A stretch of 64,000 nt of DNA from Gammaproteobacteria bacterium (GTDB lineage: Bacteria; Pseudomonadota; Gammaproteobacteria; Pseudomonadales; Azotimanducaceae), in assembly GCA_026708185.1 (NCBI GenBank), contig JAPOVK010000007.1:1-64000 (forward strand), read 5' to 3'. The translations under genes and the position numbers were made by a program. The notes under the pieces were generated by a model, which did no database searches, had not been told where the DNA came from, and was given only the letters and a program-made list of their open reading frames with translations. Numbering within the stretch: the stretch's first letter is position 1; every line of letters begins with the position of its first letter. This document shows positions 35,395-43,762 of this stretch, piece by piece.

Positions 35395-36299
35395 CTCAGG
35401 TACTCCCGCGTGATCCCGGGCCTGAAGTGACCAAGCTCCTGGCTGACAACTTCCAGCGCGTCGTCGTAGCGGAGACCGCGCTGCAGTTCGGCCATGCGCT
35501 CCTGGGCGAACGAGTGCCGCAGGCCGTGCGCGCCGCGGCTCCAGCCGAGGGCGCTCGTCGAGGCGCGGGAGAAGCTGCGGCTCCACGCCTCGCCGCCGCC
35601 GACGTCGTAGCGCGAGAGGTAGCGGATCTCGCGGTCGACGACGCGGACCGGCTCGTCGAGGCGGCGCTCCTCGAGGCGTGCGGCCAGATCGTCGGGAAGG
35701 CGGACGAGGCGCACCAGGCCGCCCTTGCCGACGACGGTGTAGTCCACACCGGGCCGGCCGTCGAACTTCTCCGGGCGCGCGGGCCGGATGTCCGGCGGCC
35801 GCTCGTCGGGGCGGGCCAGCGTCAGCAGCTCGTGGGCGCGCAGTCCGGCGGCGTAGGCGAGGAGCGTGGCGAGCGCGTTGCGCGCGTTCTGCCGGGCGGC
35901 GACCATCGGGACCTGGTGCCGCGCGTAGGCCCGCCCCTCCCGATGGGTCGGCTTGTCCGATCGGACGATGTCGAGCCTGCCGCCAACGGGCAGCAGCCCG
36001 CGGACGTGGACCAGGTGCTTCTGGAGCGCGAGGCGCTGGCCGTCGAGGGCTTTCTGGCCGAGATCGGCGGCGCGGGAGCGGAGGTACGCGTCGGCCCTTT
36101 CCGGGGTGAGGTCGAGCAGTTCGAGACCGTCCGGGGCGATGTGGCGGGCGATCTGCGTCAGGTACTGGCAGACGCCGCGCACGGTGCCCCTGGACGGCTT
36201 CTTGCCGGGCGTGCGGCTCAGCACCTTGAGGTTGACCAGACGGCCGACGGCGGCCCTGGCCTGCTGTTCGGGGGACGGGAGCTTGCGGAACTTCGGCAC
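35391..36299 (-). CDS. second tyrosine recombinase
   Basis: 302 residues. N-terminal SAM-like core-binding domain (about 20-130) and a catalytic domain with arginine in YAAGLRAHELLTLARP, His-x-x-Arg in HGLRHSFAQERM, and LGHFRPGITREYLR with terminal tyrosine two residues from the end. It differs from the island integrase in lacking the DUF4102 arm domain and in ending right after the nucleophile. GTG start at 36299, five bases after the small HTH-like gene. It marks a module inside the island that may have moved independently. Confidence 0.82.
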   Translation of the reverse strand: MPKFRKLPSPEQQARAAVGRLVNLKVLSRTPGKKPSRGTVRGVCQYLTQIARHIAPDGLELLDLTPERADAYLRSRAADLGQKALDGQRLALQKHLVHVRGLLPVGGRLDIVRSDKPTHREGRAYARHQVPMVAARQNARNALATLLAYAAGLRAHELLTLARPDERPPDIRPARPEKFDGRPGVDYTVVGKGGLVRLVRLPDDLAARLEERRLDEPVRVVDREIRYLSRYDVGGGEAWSRSFSRASTSALGWSRGAHGLRHSFAQERMAELQRGLRYDDALEVVSQELGHFRPGITREYLR

Positions 36300-36304
36300 G
36301 GAAG

Positions 36305-36565
36305 TCAGTGGCAGCCGCGGCGGCGCAGCCAGCGGCCGACGGTGGTCTGGTGGACGCGCACGCGGCGCGCCGCGAGCCAGCGCTGCAACTCGGCGACTGT
36401 GGCGCCCGCGTCGTACAGCGCGAGCAGTTCGTGTGTGTGGCGGTCGAGGCGGGAGGGAACGCGGCGGCGGCGGCGACGCGCCCGGGTGTCGGCCTTCAGG
36501 CGCGCCACCTCGGAGGCGGCGTTGAAGGACGGCCTGTTGTGCGCGCGCGACAAGCGGGCTGTCAC
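36305..36565 (-). CDS. small helix-turn-helix-like DNA-binding protein
   Basis: 86 residues. The C-terminal half DRHTHELLALYDAGATVAELQRWLAARRVRVHQTTVGRWLRRRG reads as a resolvase/transposase-type helix-turn-helix preceded by a very basic RRRRRRV stretch. First gene of the operon with the second recombinase, five bases before it; likely a DNA-binding accessory or autoregulator. GTG start at 36565. Confidence 0.68.
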   Translation of the reverse strand: MTARLSRAHNRPSFNAASEVARLKADTRARRRRRRVPSRLDRHTHELLALYDAGATVAELQRWLAARRVRVHQTTVGRWLRRRGCH

Positions 36566-36643
36566 GCGCCGGTTCGCGGGGCTGTCATGGGAGTCGACGG
36601 GAAGCGCATGGACGGATCGTAAGCCATCCGCAGCCGGGAAGGC

Positions 36644-36660
36644 AAATAAATTCCTTATTT
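36644..36660 (-). promoter_or_regulatory. AT-rich palindrome upstream of the recombinase operon
   Basis: AAATAA-N5-TTATTT (36644-36660) in an otherwise G+C-rich 280-base gap, about 80 bases upstream of the HTH-like gene start. It probably marks the operon promoter or its operator. The rest of the gap between 36566 and 36845 shows only short CTGGCGC repeats near 36690-36715. Confidence 0.35.
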
Positions 36661-36845
36661 ATCAGTAAGATAAGAAATCCGCGCGGATCTCTCTGGCGCT
36701 CCCTGGCGCGTTCTGCACGCCGGTGGCGCGGGTCGTGTGGCGGTCGCCGCGCGGGCAGGGATGGTGTCCACGGAGAGCAGGCTGCGGAGGATCGCGATCA
36801 ACCCGGCGCCCGATTGCGAACGGGCTGCGGTTCAGACTGTTTGAA

Positions 36846-37682
36846 TCAGTCGCCGCCGAGCCGCTCCAAGGAGTCGGGTTGGCTGAGCATTTCGAGCAGT
36901 ATGGTCGACTTGTGACAGTACGACAGGCCCACGTGCATGGAAGACGCAACTGTCATGTCTTCCCTGTTCGGGATGTGGCCACACACGACTCCGATGAGGC
37001 GAGCCTCCCGAAATCCGGGGCCCCCCGTGAGCAGTGTGCCGTCGGTTTGGAGGCCGAAGGCGTTCGCGAAGACCGGCGAACCGGAGCTGCCGGAGAATGA
37101 GAAAGCTTCGAGCAGCAGGGCGCTCTTCCTGTCAACGATGTCGCTGGAGTAGTCGTCCAGGGGATCGCTGGCGACGATCCCGGTTCTCAGGATGGGCTTT
37201 TGCGTGGTGCTGTCCCTCCATGCCTGAAACGAGGCGAAGGAGACCTGCGCCCCCCAAGGGAGGGCTTCGAAGAACGATCGGTCGGCGAGGAGCGGGTAGG
37301 CAGGTATCGAGATTGGCAGTGTCCTACCGGCAGTATCTTCAGGAATCAGGATGGCGATGTCCACGCGGTAGCTGGCGTGCACCCTGATGTCGATGTCGCT
37401 CTCCAAGTCGACGACGACGCCTTGATTGCGCGGGACAGCGCTGTGTGAAGACACGGTCAGACGCGATAGCCGATAGCCCTCCGGAACGTATTTTCTGTCT
37501 CTGTAGGCCAGGTCGACGACATGCCTGTTGGTGATGAAGGCGCAATAGCCGCCTCGGTCGGCAAGCCAGAAGCCGGAGCCGGAGCCGGTCTTCGTCTGGG
37601 CTCCGTTGTCGAACTGGACATCAATCCGATTCGTCGCCTCGAGCCATTGTCTCGGTAGCGGATGGTACATGCGCGATTCCAT
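36846..37682 (-). CDS. trypsin-like serine protease (S1-fold)
   Basis: 278 residues. Catalytic triad: His in FITNRHVVDL, Asp in YRVDIAILIPED and Ser in FSGSSGSPVF (GxSGSP, normal GDSGG variant). It has the trypsin-like domain found in HtrA-type and defence-island proteases but no PDZ domain, signal peptide or membrane segment, so it should be cytoplasmic. ATG 37682 (MESRMYHPLPRQW) is chosen; an upstream ATG at 37766 would add an unlike leader. The adjacent membrane coiled-coil gene reads in the same direction and overlaps it. Confidence 0.82.
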   Translation of the reverse strand: MESRMYHPLPRQWLEATNRIDVQFDNGAQTKTGSGSGFWLADRGGYCAFITNRHVVDLAYRDRKYVPEGYRLSRLTVSSHSAVPRNQGVVVDLESDIDIRVHASYRVDIAILIPEDTAGRTLPISIPAYPLLADRSFFEALPWGAQVSFASFQAWRDSTTQKPILRTGIVASDPLDDYSSDIVDRKSALLLEAFSFSGSSGSPVFANAFGLQTDGTLLTGGPGFREARLIGVVCGHIPNREDMTVASSMHVGLSYCHKSTILLEMLSQPDSLERLGGD

Positions 37683-38008
37683 TGTACCGCCCGCCCAATG
37701 GGGTCCGAAGCGTGGCGCGGGGATAGCGCGCGGCAACCGGCGGTGGTGACCGCAAGGGAAGAGCAAGTGCGGCGAGCGGAGCCGCGAAGGCTGCGGTCAT
37801 AGAGCCAGTCGAGACGGTCGGCCGCGATGAAGGCGAAGACCATGGCGGCCGCGATGACGGTCCATTTGACGGTGTCGAGCACGAGACAGACGCGGTCGCG
37901 GCGCATGGTGGCCTCGATGAGCTGCGTTTCGAGGCGGATCTTGTCGATCTGGAGGCGTTCGATCTGCTCTTCGATCGACTCGTGCTGGTTGTCGCGGTTG
38001 TCGTTCAT
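37457..38008 (-). CDS. membrane coiled-coil protein overlapping the protease gene
   Basis: The first 80 residues look real: a charged coiled coil (NQHESIEEQIERLQIDKIRLETQLIEATMRRD, about 8-40) and one transmembrane segment (TVIAAAMVFAFIAADRL, about 50-67). The frame then runs 225 bases into the protease gene as Ser/Arg/Pro-rich sequence that does not look like protein. Either the C-terminus is an unselected read-through after loss of a stop, or a frameshift has moved the original end. Partner of the protease by position; function unknown. Confidence 0.45.
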   Translation of the reverse strand: MNDNRDNQHESIEEQIERLQIDKIRLETQLIEATMRRDRVCLVLDTVKWTVIAAAMVFAFIAADRLDWLYDRSLRGSARRTCSSLAVTTAGCRALSPRHASDPIGRAVQWNRACTIRYRDNGSRRRIGLMSSSTTEPRRRPAPAPASGLPTEAAIAPSSPTGMSSTWPTETENTFRRAIGYRV

Positions 38009-38084
38009 CGTTCGGGTTGCTGCGTGGGTTGGAGGATGGGACGCGCGACCGCGGACAGCCGCGCGTCCTAGCGGGGAATCGGGA

Positions 38085-38624
38085 TCAGTAGCGATGGAAG
38101 CGCCGGCCGTCGTCGTAGATTGACTTCGCCCACTCGCGTTCCTCCCTTGGCTCCGGATCCGGAAGCGGCGACCAGTAAGCCGCAGAGGGCTCAGGCTTCG
38201 GCCTGGCGTTCCAAGGCGAGATTCCGCAGTCCAGATTGGACGGCTCGTGCGCCCTGTCGGGCCTGGCGGCGAACTCGTCGATCACCGCTGCATCGATGGC
38301 GTCCCGGCGTTTCTGCCCGCGCTCGATGTCGCGGTCCTGGCGGCAGCGTTCGCAGAGGAAGTCGCCCTCGAGCCTCTTGCGATACGCGCATCTGTGGCAG
38401 CCGCCTTCAGCCACAAGGGCGGCCCTGCGACGCCTGCACGACGCCGCCCTCCGCGTTTTGCAGGAATCGCAACTCTTCCAGTACCCCCCGTCGGGCTTGC
38501 GCGACGCTGGCTTGGTGCATCTCGGCTGCGCGCACCGAGGGGGCTCGTCGCGCAGGACGGCCTGCGGCACGAAACCCGGCGGGAGCTTGCCACTCCACTG
38601 GGCGATGAGTGTTGAAAGTTCCAT
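38085..38624 (-). CDS. cysteine-rich (zinc-binding) small protein
   Basis: 179 residues. Several Cys pairs (CAQPRC, CDSCK, CHRCAYRKRL, CERCRQDRD at about 35-110) suggest two or three zinc knuckles in a very basic context, followed by a Pro-rich tail. A GGAGAAAG ribosome site precedes ATG 38624; a longer in-frame start at 38939 would add 105 Arg/Pro-rich residues and cover the structured DNA upstream. Likely nucleic-acid binding. Not assigned to a family. Confidence 0.6.
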   Translation of the reverse strand: MELSTLIAQWSGKLPPGFVPQAVLRDEPPRCAQPRCTKPASRKPDGGYWKSCDSCKTRRAASCRRRRAALVAEGGCHRCAYRKRLEGDFLCERCRQDRDIERGQKRRDAIDAAVIDEFAARPDRAHEPSNLDCGISPWNARPKPEPSAAYWSPLPDPEPREEREWAKSIYDDGRRFHRY

Positions 38625-38679
38625 GTCTTTCTCCGTTTCAGGGTTGCGACGCGGTGTGCGTCGGTGCCTGAACGGGCGG

Positions 38680-38763
38680 CACGCGCGCGCAGCCCGGTCA
38701 CCTCGCGCCAGCGAGGTCGGAGCGTGCGGAGAACCCTCCGGGTTGACCGGGCGAGCACGCGTG
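38680..38763. ncRNA. cloverleaf-like structured segment
   Basis: Nested complementary arms: CACGCG (38680-38685) with CGCGTG (38758-38763); GCCCGGTCA (38692-38700) with TGACCGGGC (38744-38752); inside, hairpins CCTCGC-gcca-GCGAGG (38701-38716) and ACCC-tcc-GGGT (38733-38743, with one unpaired base on the loop side). All arms are perfect, so an 84-nt multibranched fold is strongly implied. It is not a tRNA (no T-arm or CCA). It lies 56 bases upstream of the cysteine-rich gene and could be its leader, a small RNA or a DNA site. Confidence 0.45.
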
Positions 38764-38920
38764 GCAGGCTGGCCCGGCATTCGACGGACGCGCATATGTC
38801 GAGGGTTCCGGCACAGACTGGGGGCGCGTCCCGGATCGAAAACTGCGGGGTTAGTGCGCGTGGAGGCGCCACGCTGGCGGTGCGTGATCGGGTGGACCTT
38901 CAGCGCGGCCCCGGCGGGAT

Positions 38921-39025
38921 TTGCGCCCGAAGGGCGCAAGCGTTAGCGATCGTTACCCGAAGGGACGAGACCGCTTGCGGGCTCGGTCGCCGCAGGCGAT
39001 AGAGCGCGGGCCGAAGGCAACGCCC
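38921..39025. ncRNA. array of five GAA/short-loop hairpins
   Basis: Consecutive stem-loops: TTGCGCCC-GAA-GGGCGCAA (38921-38939); CCC-GAA-GGG closed by CG pairs (38951-38967); CGAG-A-CCGC-TT-GCGG-G-CTCG (38966-38985); TCGCC-GCA-GGCGA (38987-38999); GCC-GAA-GGC within a longer GGGC/GCCC arm (39008-39025). The repeated CCGAAGG core and unbroken chain look selected at RNA or single-strand DNA level. It ends 180 bases before the sacsin-like gene. Confidence 0.45.
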
Positions 39026-39205
39026 ACTAGCTGATCCGAAAACCGAACGATCCAGTATCGCTCGTAGCGTCGGACGGCAGGCCGGTGTGGTCGCGGACTG
39101 CTGAGTCGCCGGACGGCGGAGGCGTGACCAGGGAGCCGTGGAGCACGATGGCTTCCTTGGCTCGCAGCAACTACGATGGCCGATCGCCTGTAGATCGGAG
39201 GGACG

Positions 39206-42200
39206 ATGGCCCGTGATGGTGAACTGGCTGCGCGCGCGATAGCCGCGGCCGAGTATCTGTTCGAGGAAGACGAACCGGACGAGACGGACGGGTTGTTCGA
39301 GCCAAGCGACGAACACACCGCCAGAGTGGCCGTCAAGAGGTTCGGCAAGCTGTTCGCTGAGCTTCGTGGAGTACCCAAGACCGTTATGGAGCGGGCGCGA
39401 AGCAGCGGGGACCTAGTGTCGAGCGATTCCTTGCAGGGCTTGGCGGAAATCGTGCAGAACGCCGACGATGTTGAGGCGACGGAGATCGTGCTGCAACTCG
39501 GTAAAGACGAACTTCTCGTGAGTCACAACGGCAACCCCGTGCGACTGCCTCACGTACTCGCATTGGCCACACCATGGCTTACGACGAAGGGCGGGGAAGC
39601 CGCGCTGATGGGTCGCTTCGGGATAGGTCTCACCACACTGAGGTCGTTGTCGGACACGTTCGAGGTGCACTGCGACCCGTACCATGTGCGGTTCGGGGCC
39701 CCTTTCGTCTCGCCGATCCGGGCGCGGCGCCCGCCAGCCGGACTCGATCAGGCCGGATGGACGGCGTTTCGGATCCCCGTGTCGAAGGTCACGGTTGGTG
39801 AAGCAGAGGTATCGGCTTGGTTGGGCCGCTGGGACGACTCTGCGATGTTGTTTCTTCGTGCTGTGTCGAGAATCGTCCTGCGGTCGGCGCGTGGCGAGAA
39901 TGTGATGGAACTCGGGATCTCGCGAGGCAGGCAGGAGGACGTTGGCGGTGGTCCGTCATCCGGCGATGGCGTGTCCCGGCAGCGAGTGACAGCGCAGGAC
40001 GGACGCTCGTGGATGGTCTACCGGGCCGAGGTCCAGACGCCCAACGACGTGGAGCGCGCCCACAAGGCAACCGAGGCGACCACGCCGGTGGCGATCGCGC
40101 TTCCGTTGCATGAAGTCGAGGGAGGCAAGATCCATGCAGGTTTGCCAGTGGCGGCGACGCGAATGGGGGTGTTCGCAAACGCACAGTTCGACCCAACGAC
40201 GAGTCGACAGGAGTTCCCCGATAACGAGTGGAACAAGGCGCTGGTCCCCATCGTGGCCGAACTCTGGGCTGTGGCCGTGCTGGACGCCTTCGACCGGGAT
40301 CCGAGATCGGCATGGCAGGCGATACCCATCGGCGATGTGTCGGAGGATCAACGCGACATGCCAATCGTCGGCCGTCTGGAAAGCGAGGTGATAGCCAGTG
40401 CGCGAGAGCGGGTAGCGGCGAACTTGACGCTCCCGGTGGACGGTCGTGGGCGAATGCCGCTGCGCGAACTAGCGGTCGAAGACAAACCGCTTGCGCGCGT
40501 ATTGACGCCGGAAGAGACGGCCGGGCTCTCGGGACTGGAGGCAACGCTCCCCGCCGAGATCCGCGATGCAGGCGGAAAGTGGTGGGAGGTGTTGAAGGAT
40601 TGGCGGGACGCCGGCGTAGAGCTTCCTGCACCCGTCAGCGTGGAACAGGCGCTCGCTCTGCTTGAGGACGGGGCGCGAGCACCGGGAGGGGTGGTGGCGC
40701 TGAGCGCGGTTGCGTTGCGGGAAAACCTTGACGAGCGGTTGCTTGCCCTACCCTGCGTCGTTGCACGCAACGGTCGGCGTCTGGTGCCACCTCTGGAAGA
40801 CGCGCCGGAGGCTGTCGCCCTGGAAGTCTCGCCATTGGCGCAGCAGCTCGGCGTGGTGTCCGCGTTGCATCCCGCGCATCTGGCCGACAAGTCGGACGCG
40901 AGAAAGGTCCTGGACTGGCTACGCGAGTGCGGCGCCGTGGTGGATGGGAACGATGACCGTGAAGTGGTCCATCGGCTTGCGGCCGCGGGGCGGTCGCATC
41001 GACGAAACCCACGAAACCTCGAGCTCGAGCAAGTGCAGGCGCTTCGTGCCGTGTTCGAACGACTGGAACCGGAGGAGCGCCAGCGAGTCGGTGGTGATGT
41101 AGGACGGGCGGTGAAACTTGACGCTTTCGAGTACGAGATGACGGGCAGAAGAAAGCGGCGGAAGAAGACAACTGTCGAGCCTGCACGAGCCTACTTGCCG
41201 AAGACGATTGAGCGAGAAGAAATGGGGTTCTCGGTGGCGGCAGACAAGGCACCGGGGATTGCGTGGATAAGCGGTCACTATGTCCGCCAGCTCCGTTCGC
41301 CACTTGGCCGTCAAGGCGTCGGGGCGCAGAAGTTCCTGCGGCTGCTTGGCGCGGAAACCGCGCCTAGGACCCGACGGCACCCAAGGCTTAGGAAGCGGTA
41401 TGAGATCGACCCGACGCCAGCCTTGGCGGCGGAACTCTACGACGGAATTTCTGCGCGCACCGAGGAATTGAACGGCCGCACTGCGACGCATACCCTCGAG
41501 GATCGGGACGCGCCCGATCTCAGAATCGTGGTCGAGGACATAGCGAAGGTTCGACGTGGCCCGCAGAGGCGAAAGCGGGCCGCGGCACTCGTCTCGACAT
41601 TGGCGCGAGCTTGGGACGCCCGGCTGGCCGAATACGCACAGGTTCGATCCGCCCACGCGTACAACGGGTGGAACGAGACGGGCGAGACATCTGCCTATTG
41701 GGTTTGGCAACTGCGCGACGTTGCATGGCTGGACGACGAGCGGCGAACGCCGCGGTCACCGTCGGAGTTGCGCGTGCGTACTCCCGCCATGGAAGCGGTC
41801 TATGGCGCCGATGCGCCGAACTACCTCCACTCAGACCTCCACAATCCAAGCTGGCAGCCGGTGTTGAGCGCCCTAGGCGTGGAGGGAGCGCCGAGCCGTA
41901 GGCAACTTGTGGACCGGCTGAAAGCCCTACGGGCCGCAATGCAAGCAGGCAAGCATCCAGTTCAGGAGGTGGAGAAGGAGGCGGCTGTCGTGTACAAGGC
42001 CCTGGCGCGTTCTCTTCAGGGTCCGAGTCCCCGGTCAGAGCTAAACCGGACCCAATTGAAGGGGGAGTTCGCGAGTGGGGACGGGCTGATACTCACGAAA
42101 TCCGGCTGGCGCTCCCCCGAACGCGTGTTCGGTGGGGAAGCGATCCTTGGGCCCTACAGCGTGTTCGCGCCTGCGGTGAGTGAGACCGCCGCGCTGTGGG

Positions 42201-43756
42201 AAGCGCTTGGACTGAGCCGCCCGTCAGTGATGGACTGCGTGAAGGCGATTCGGACGATCTCGCGTCGTTCTCCAGTGGATGAGCAGGACGCAGCGATCCT
42301 CTTGGATGCACTGCGGGTCATCGCTAGAGAGTACGGTCCGAGAACTACGGCCAAAGAACGGCGGGCGCTTCGGGAACTGCCGCTGCTGACCACGCGAGGT
42401 TGGATGCGCCAGCGTCCGGTGTACGCGACCGACGACCGTTCGTTGACGGAGGGCTTGGGGGATCGCGTGCCGATATGGCAACCGGGTGGAGAGCTGCACC
42501 AGTTTGCCAGCATCCTCGGGGCGCTTCGCGTCCGGCCGATTGACGCTGGCGCAGGGGAAGTGGTCGATGCCGACTTGGCTGAGGAAGACGAGGATTACAC
42601 CGATTTGTACCGAAAGGCCGTCCAACAACTGCACGAGGACCTGGTCCGCAACGAACCTGGCGTTGCGCGGAGCCTAACGGTGCCTTGGGATCAGCTAGAG
42701 AGCTTCACTGTGCGCATCCATTCGTCGCTCTCGATACGCGTGCCGCTCGAAGAGGACGGCGGCGGACAGTACGACTGCCCGGTTGCGGCCAAGGTGGATC
42801 CGGACCGCGCGGTGGTGTTCGTCCGGAGACAAAGTGACTTGGCTCATGTCGATCGGGGTGGTCGAGCACTATCCATGCTGTTCACCGGGGATAGCCGTCC
42901 GTTGGCGCTTGCTTGGCGAGGCGCCTGGGACCGTGCGGACGAGGGGCGTCCGGCGACCATCTTGGAACTAGCGCAGGAGCGCAGGGCGCGGGAGGAGAGT
43001 GAGAACGAGCTGCGGCTGAAGGATCGCATGGCGCCGTTTCAAGAGGGCGCGTCAGGCCGGGACCAGACGGGCCGCCGGGCGGACGGCGGGAAGAGCGGGG
43101 ACAGAACAAGCGAGCAGTCTAGTGCGACCGGGACTGGCGACGGTAAAAAAGCTGATCCGCCCCGTCGGGACCTCGTGAGGCCCTCGACGCTGAGGCTGCG
43201 CGACCCGGAAGGTCAGGAGAGTGAGAGGGCGAAGGGCCGTAGGCCATCGAAGAGGACCGGCGGTGGCCGCCTCGTGGAGCCACACGGTGCTGCGCCACCA
43301 AGGACTGGGACGCCGCCCCCGAACTACACCAGCGAGGAAAAGGAAAGAGTTGGTCTGGAGCTTCTCCGGATCGTCGTTGGCCGCGACCTTGTCGACATTC
43401 GCGGCCAGCGCGGGGTGGGGGCGGACGCGCTGGACAAGGAAGCAGGACGATACTACGAGCTGAAGGTGAGCGGCGGTAATGAACCAGACGTTGTCTCGAT
43501 GACGACGTCTGAGGTGATGCGGGCTGCCGCCACGAAGGACAAATTCGTGCTGGCTGTGGTGTCTGGTGTCGAGGGTGCCGATGCATGTCCGACCGTGCGC
43601 TTGGTCCACGATCCGTTGAAGCAGCTTGATGCAGGGACGGAAGAGGGGAAGATCAATTTAGCGGGCATACGGTCGCGAGGCCGTATCTTTCCGTTCGACA
43701 ATGAAACCCTGGAAGGGCACCAGCAAGAGGAGACACCGGCGGCACCTCCCGAGTAG
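39206..43756 (+). CDS. sacsin-like GHKL ATPase fused to a PD-(D/E)XK-type nuclease domain
   Basis: 1516 residues. The N-terminus is an Hsp90-like (sacsin-type) ATPase: GLAEIVQNADDVEATEI with Glu81 and Asn85, the VSHNGNPV strand and GRFGIGLTTLRS (136-147). About 1000 residues of repeat-poor helical/beta sequence follow, then a charged disordered linker (about 1280-1370, rich in Arg, Glu, Gly). The last 140 residues resemble DUF3883 nucleases: EEKERVGLELLRIVVGRDLVDIRG, GVGADALDKEAGRYYELKV with the ExK pair near 1418-1420. A large ATPase-nuclease of this kind is typical of defence islands; specificity is unknown. It is alone on its strand and convergent with a small membrane protein. Confidence 0.85.
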   Translation: MARDGELAARAIAAAEYLFEEDEPDETDGLFEPSDEHTARVAVKRFGKLFAELRGVPKTVMERARSSGDLVSSDSLQGLAEIVQNADDVEATEIVLQLGKDELLVSHNGNPVRLPHVLALATPWLTTKGGEAALMGRFGIGLTTLRSLSDTFEVHCDPYHVRFGAPFVSPIRARRPPAGLDQAGWTAFRIPVSKVTVGEAEVSAWLGRWDDSAMLFLRAVSRIVLRSARGENVMELGISRGRQEDVGGGPSSGDGVSRQRVTAQDGRSWMVYRAEVQTPNDVERAHKATEATTPVAIALPLHEVEGGKIHAGLPVAATRMGVFANAQFDPTTSRQEFPDNEWNKALVPIVAELWAVAVLDAFDRDPRSAWQAIPIGDVSEDQRDMPIVGRLESEVIASARERVAANLTLPVDGRGRMPLRELAVEDKPLARVLTPEETAGLSGLEATLPAEIRDAGGKWWEVLKDWRDAGVELPAPVSVEQALALLEDGARAPGGVVALSAVALRENLDERLLALPCVVARNGRRLVPPLEDAPEAVALEVSPLAQQLGVVSALHPAHLADKSDARKVLDWLRECGAVVDGNDDREVVHRLAAAGRSHRRNPRNLELEQVQALRAVFERLEPEERQRVGGDVGRAVKLDAFEYEMTGRRKRRKKTTVEPARAYLPKTIEREEMGFSVAADKAPGIAWISGHYVRQLRSPLGRQGVGAQKFLRLLGAETAPRTRRHPRLRKRYEIDPTPALAAELYDGISARTEELNGRTATHTLEDRDAPDLRIVVEDIAKVRRGPQRRKRAAALVSTLARAWDARLAEYAQVRSAHAYNGWNETGETSAYWVWQLRDVAWLDDERRTPRSPSELRVRTPAMEAVYGADAPNYLHSDLHNPSWQPVLSALGVEGAPSRRQLVDRLKALRAAMQAGKHPVQEVEKEAAVVYKALARSLQGPSPRSELNRTQLKGEFASGDGLILTKSGWRSPERVFGGEAILGPYSVFAPAVSETAALWEALGLSRPSVMDCVKAIRTISRRSPVDEQDAAILLDALRVIAREYGPRTTAKERRALRELPLLTTRGWMRQRPVYATDDRSLTEGLGDRVPIWQPGGELHQFASILGALRVRPIDAGAGEVVDADLAEEDEDYTDLYRKAVQQLHEDLVRNEPGVARSLTVPWDQLESFTVRIHSSLSIRVPLEEDGGGQYDCPVAAKVDPDRAVVFVRRQSDLAHVDRGGRALSMLFTGDSRPLALAWRGAWDRADEGRPATILELAQERRAREESENELRLKDRMAPFQEGASGRDQTGRRADGGKSGDRTSEQSSATGTGDGKKADPPRRDLVRPSTLRLRDPEGQESERAKGRRPSKRTGGGRLVEPHGAAPPRTGTPPPNYTSEEKERVGLELLRIVVGRDLVDIRGQRGVGADALDKEAGRYYELKVSGGNEPDVVSMTTSEVMRAAATKDKFVLAVVSGVEGADACPTVRLVHDPLKQLDAGTEEGKINLAGIRSRGRIFPFDNETLEGHQQEETPAAPPE

Positions 43757-43762
43757 CTGGGG

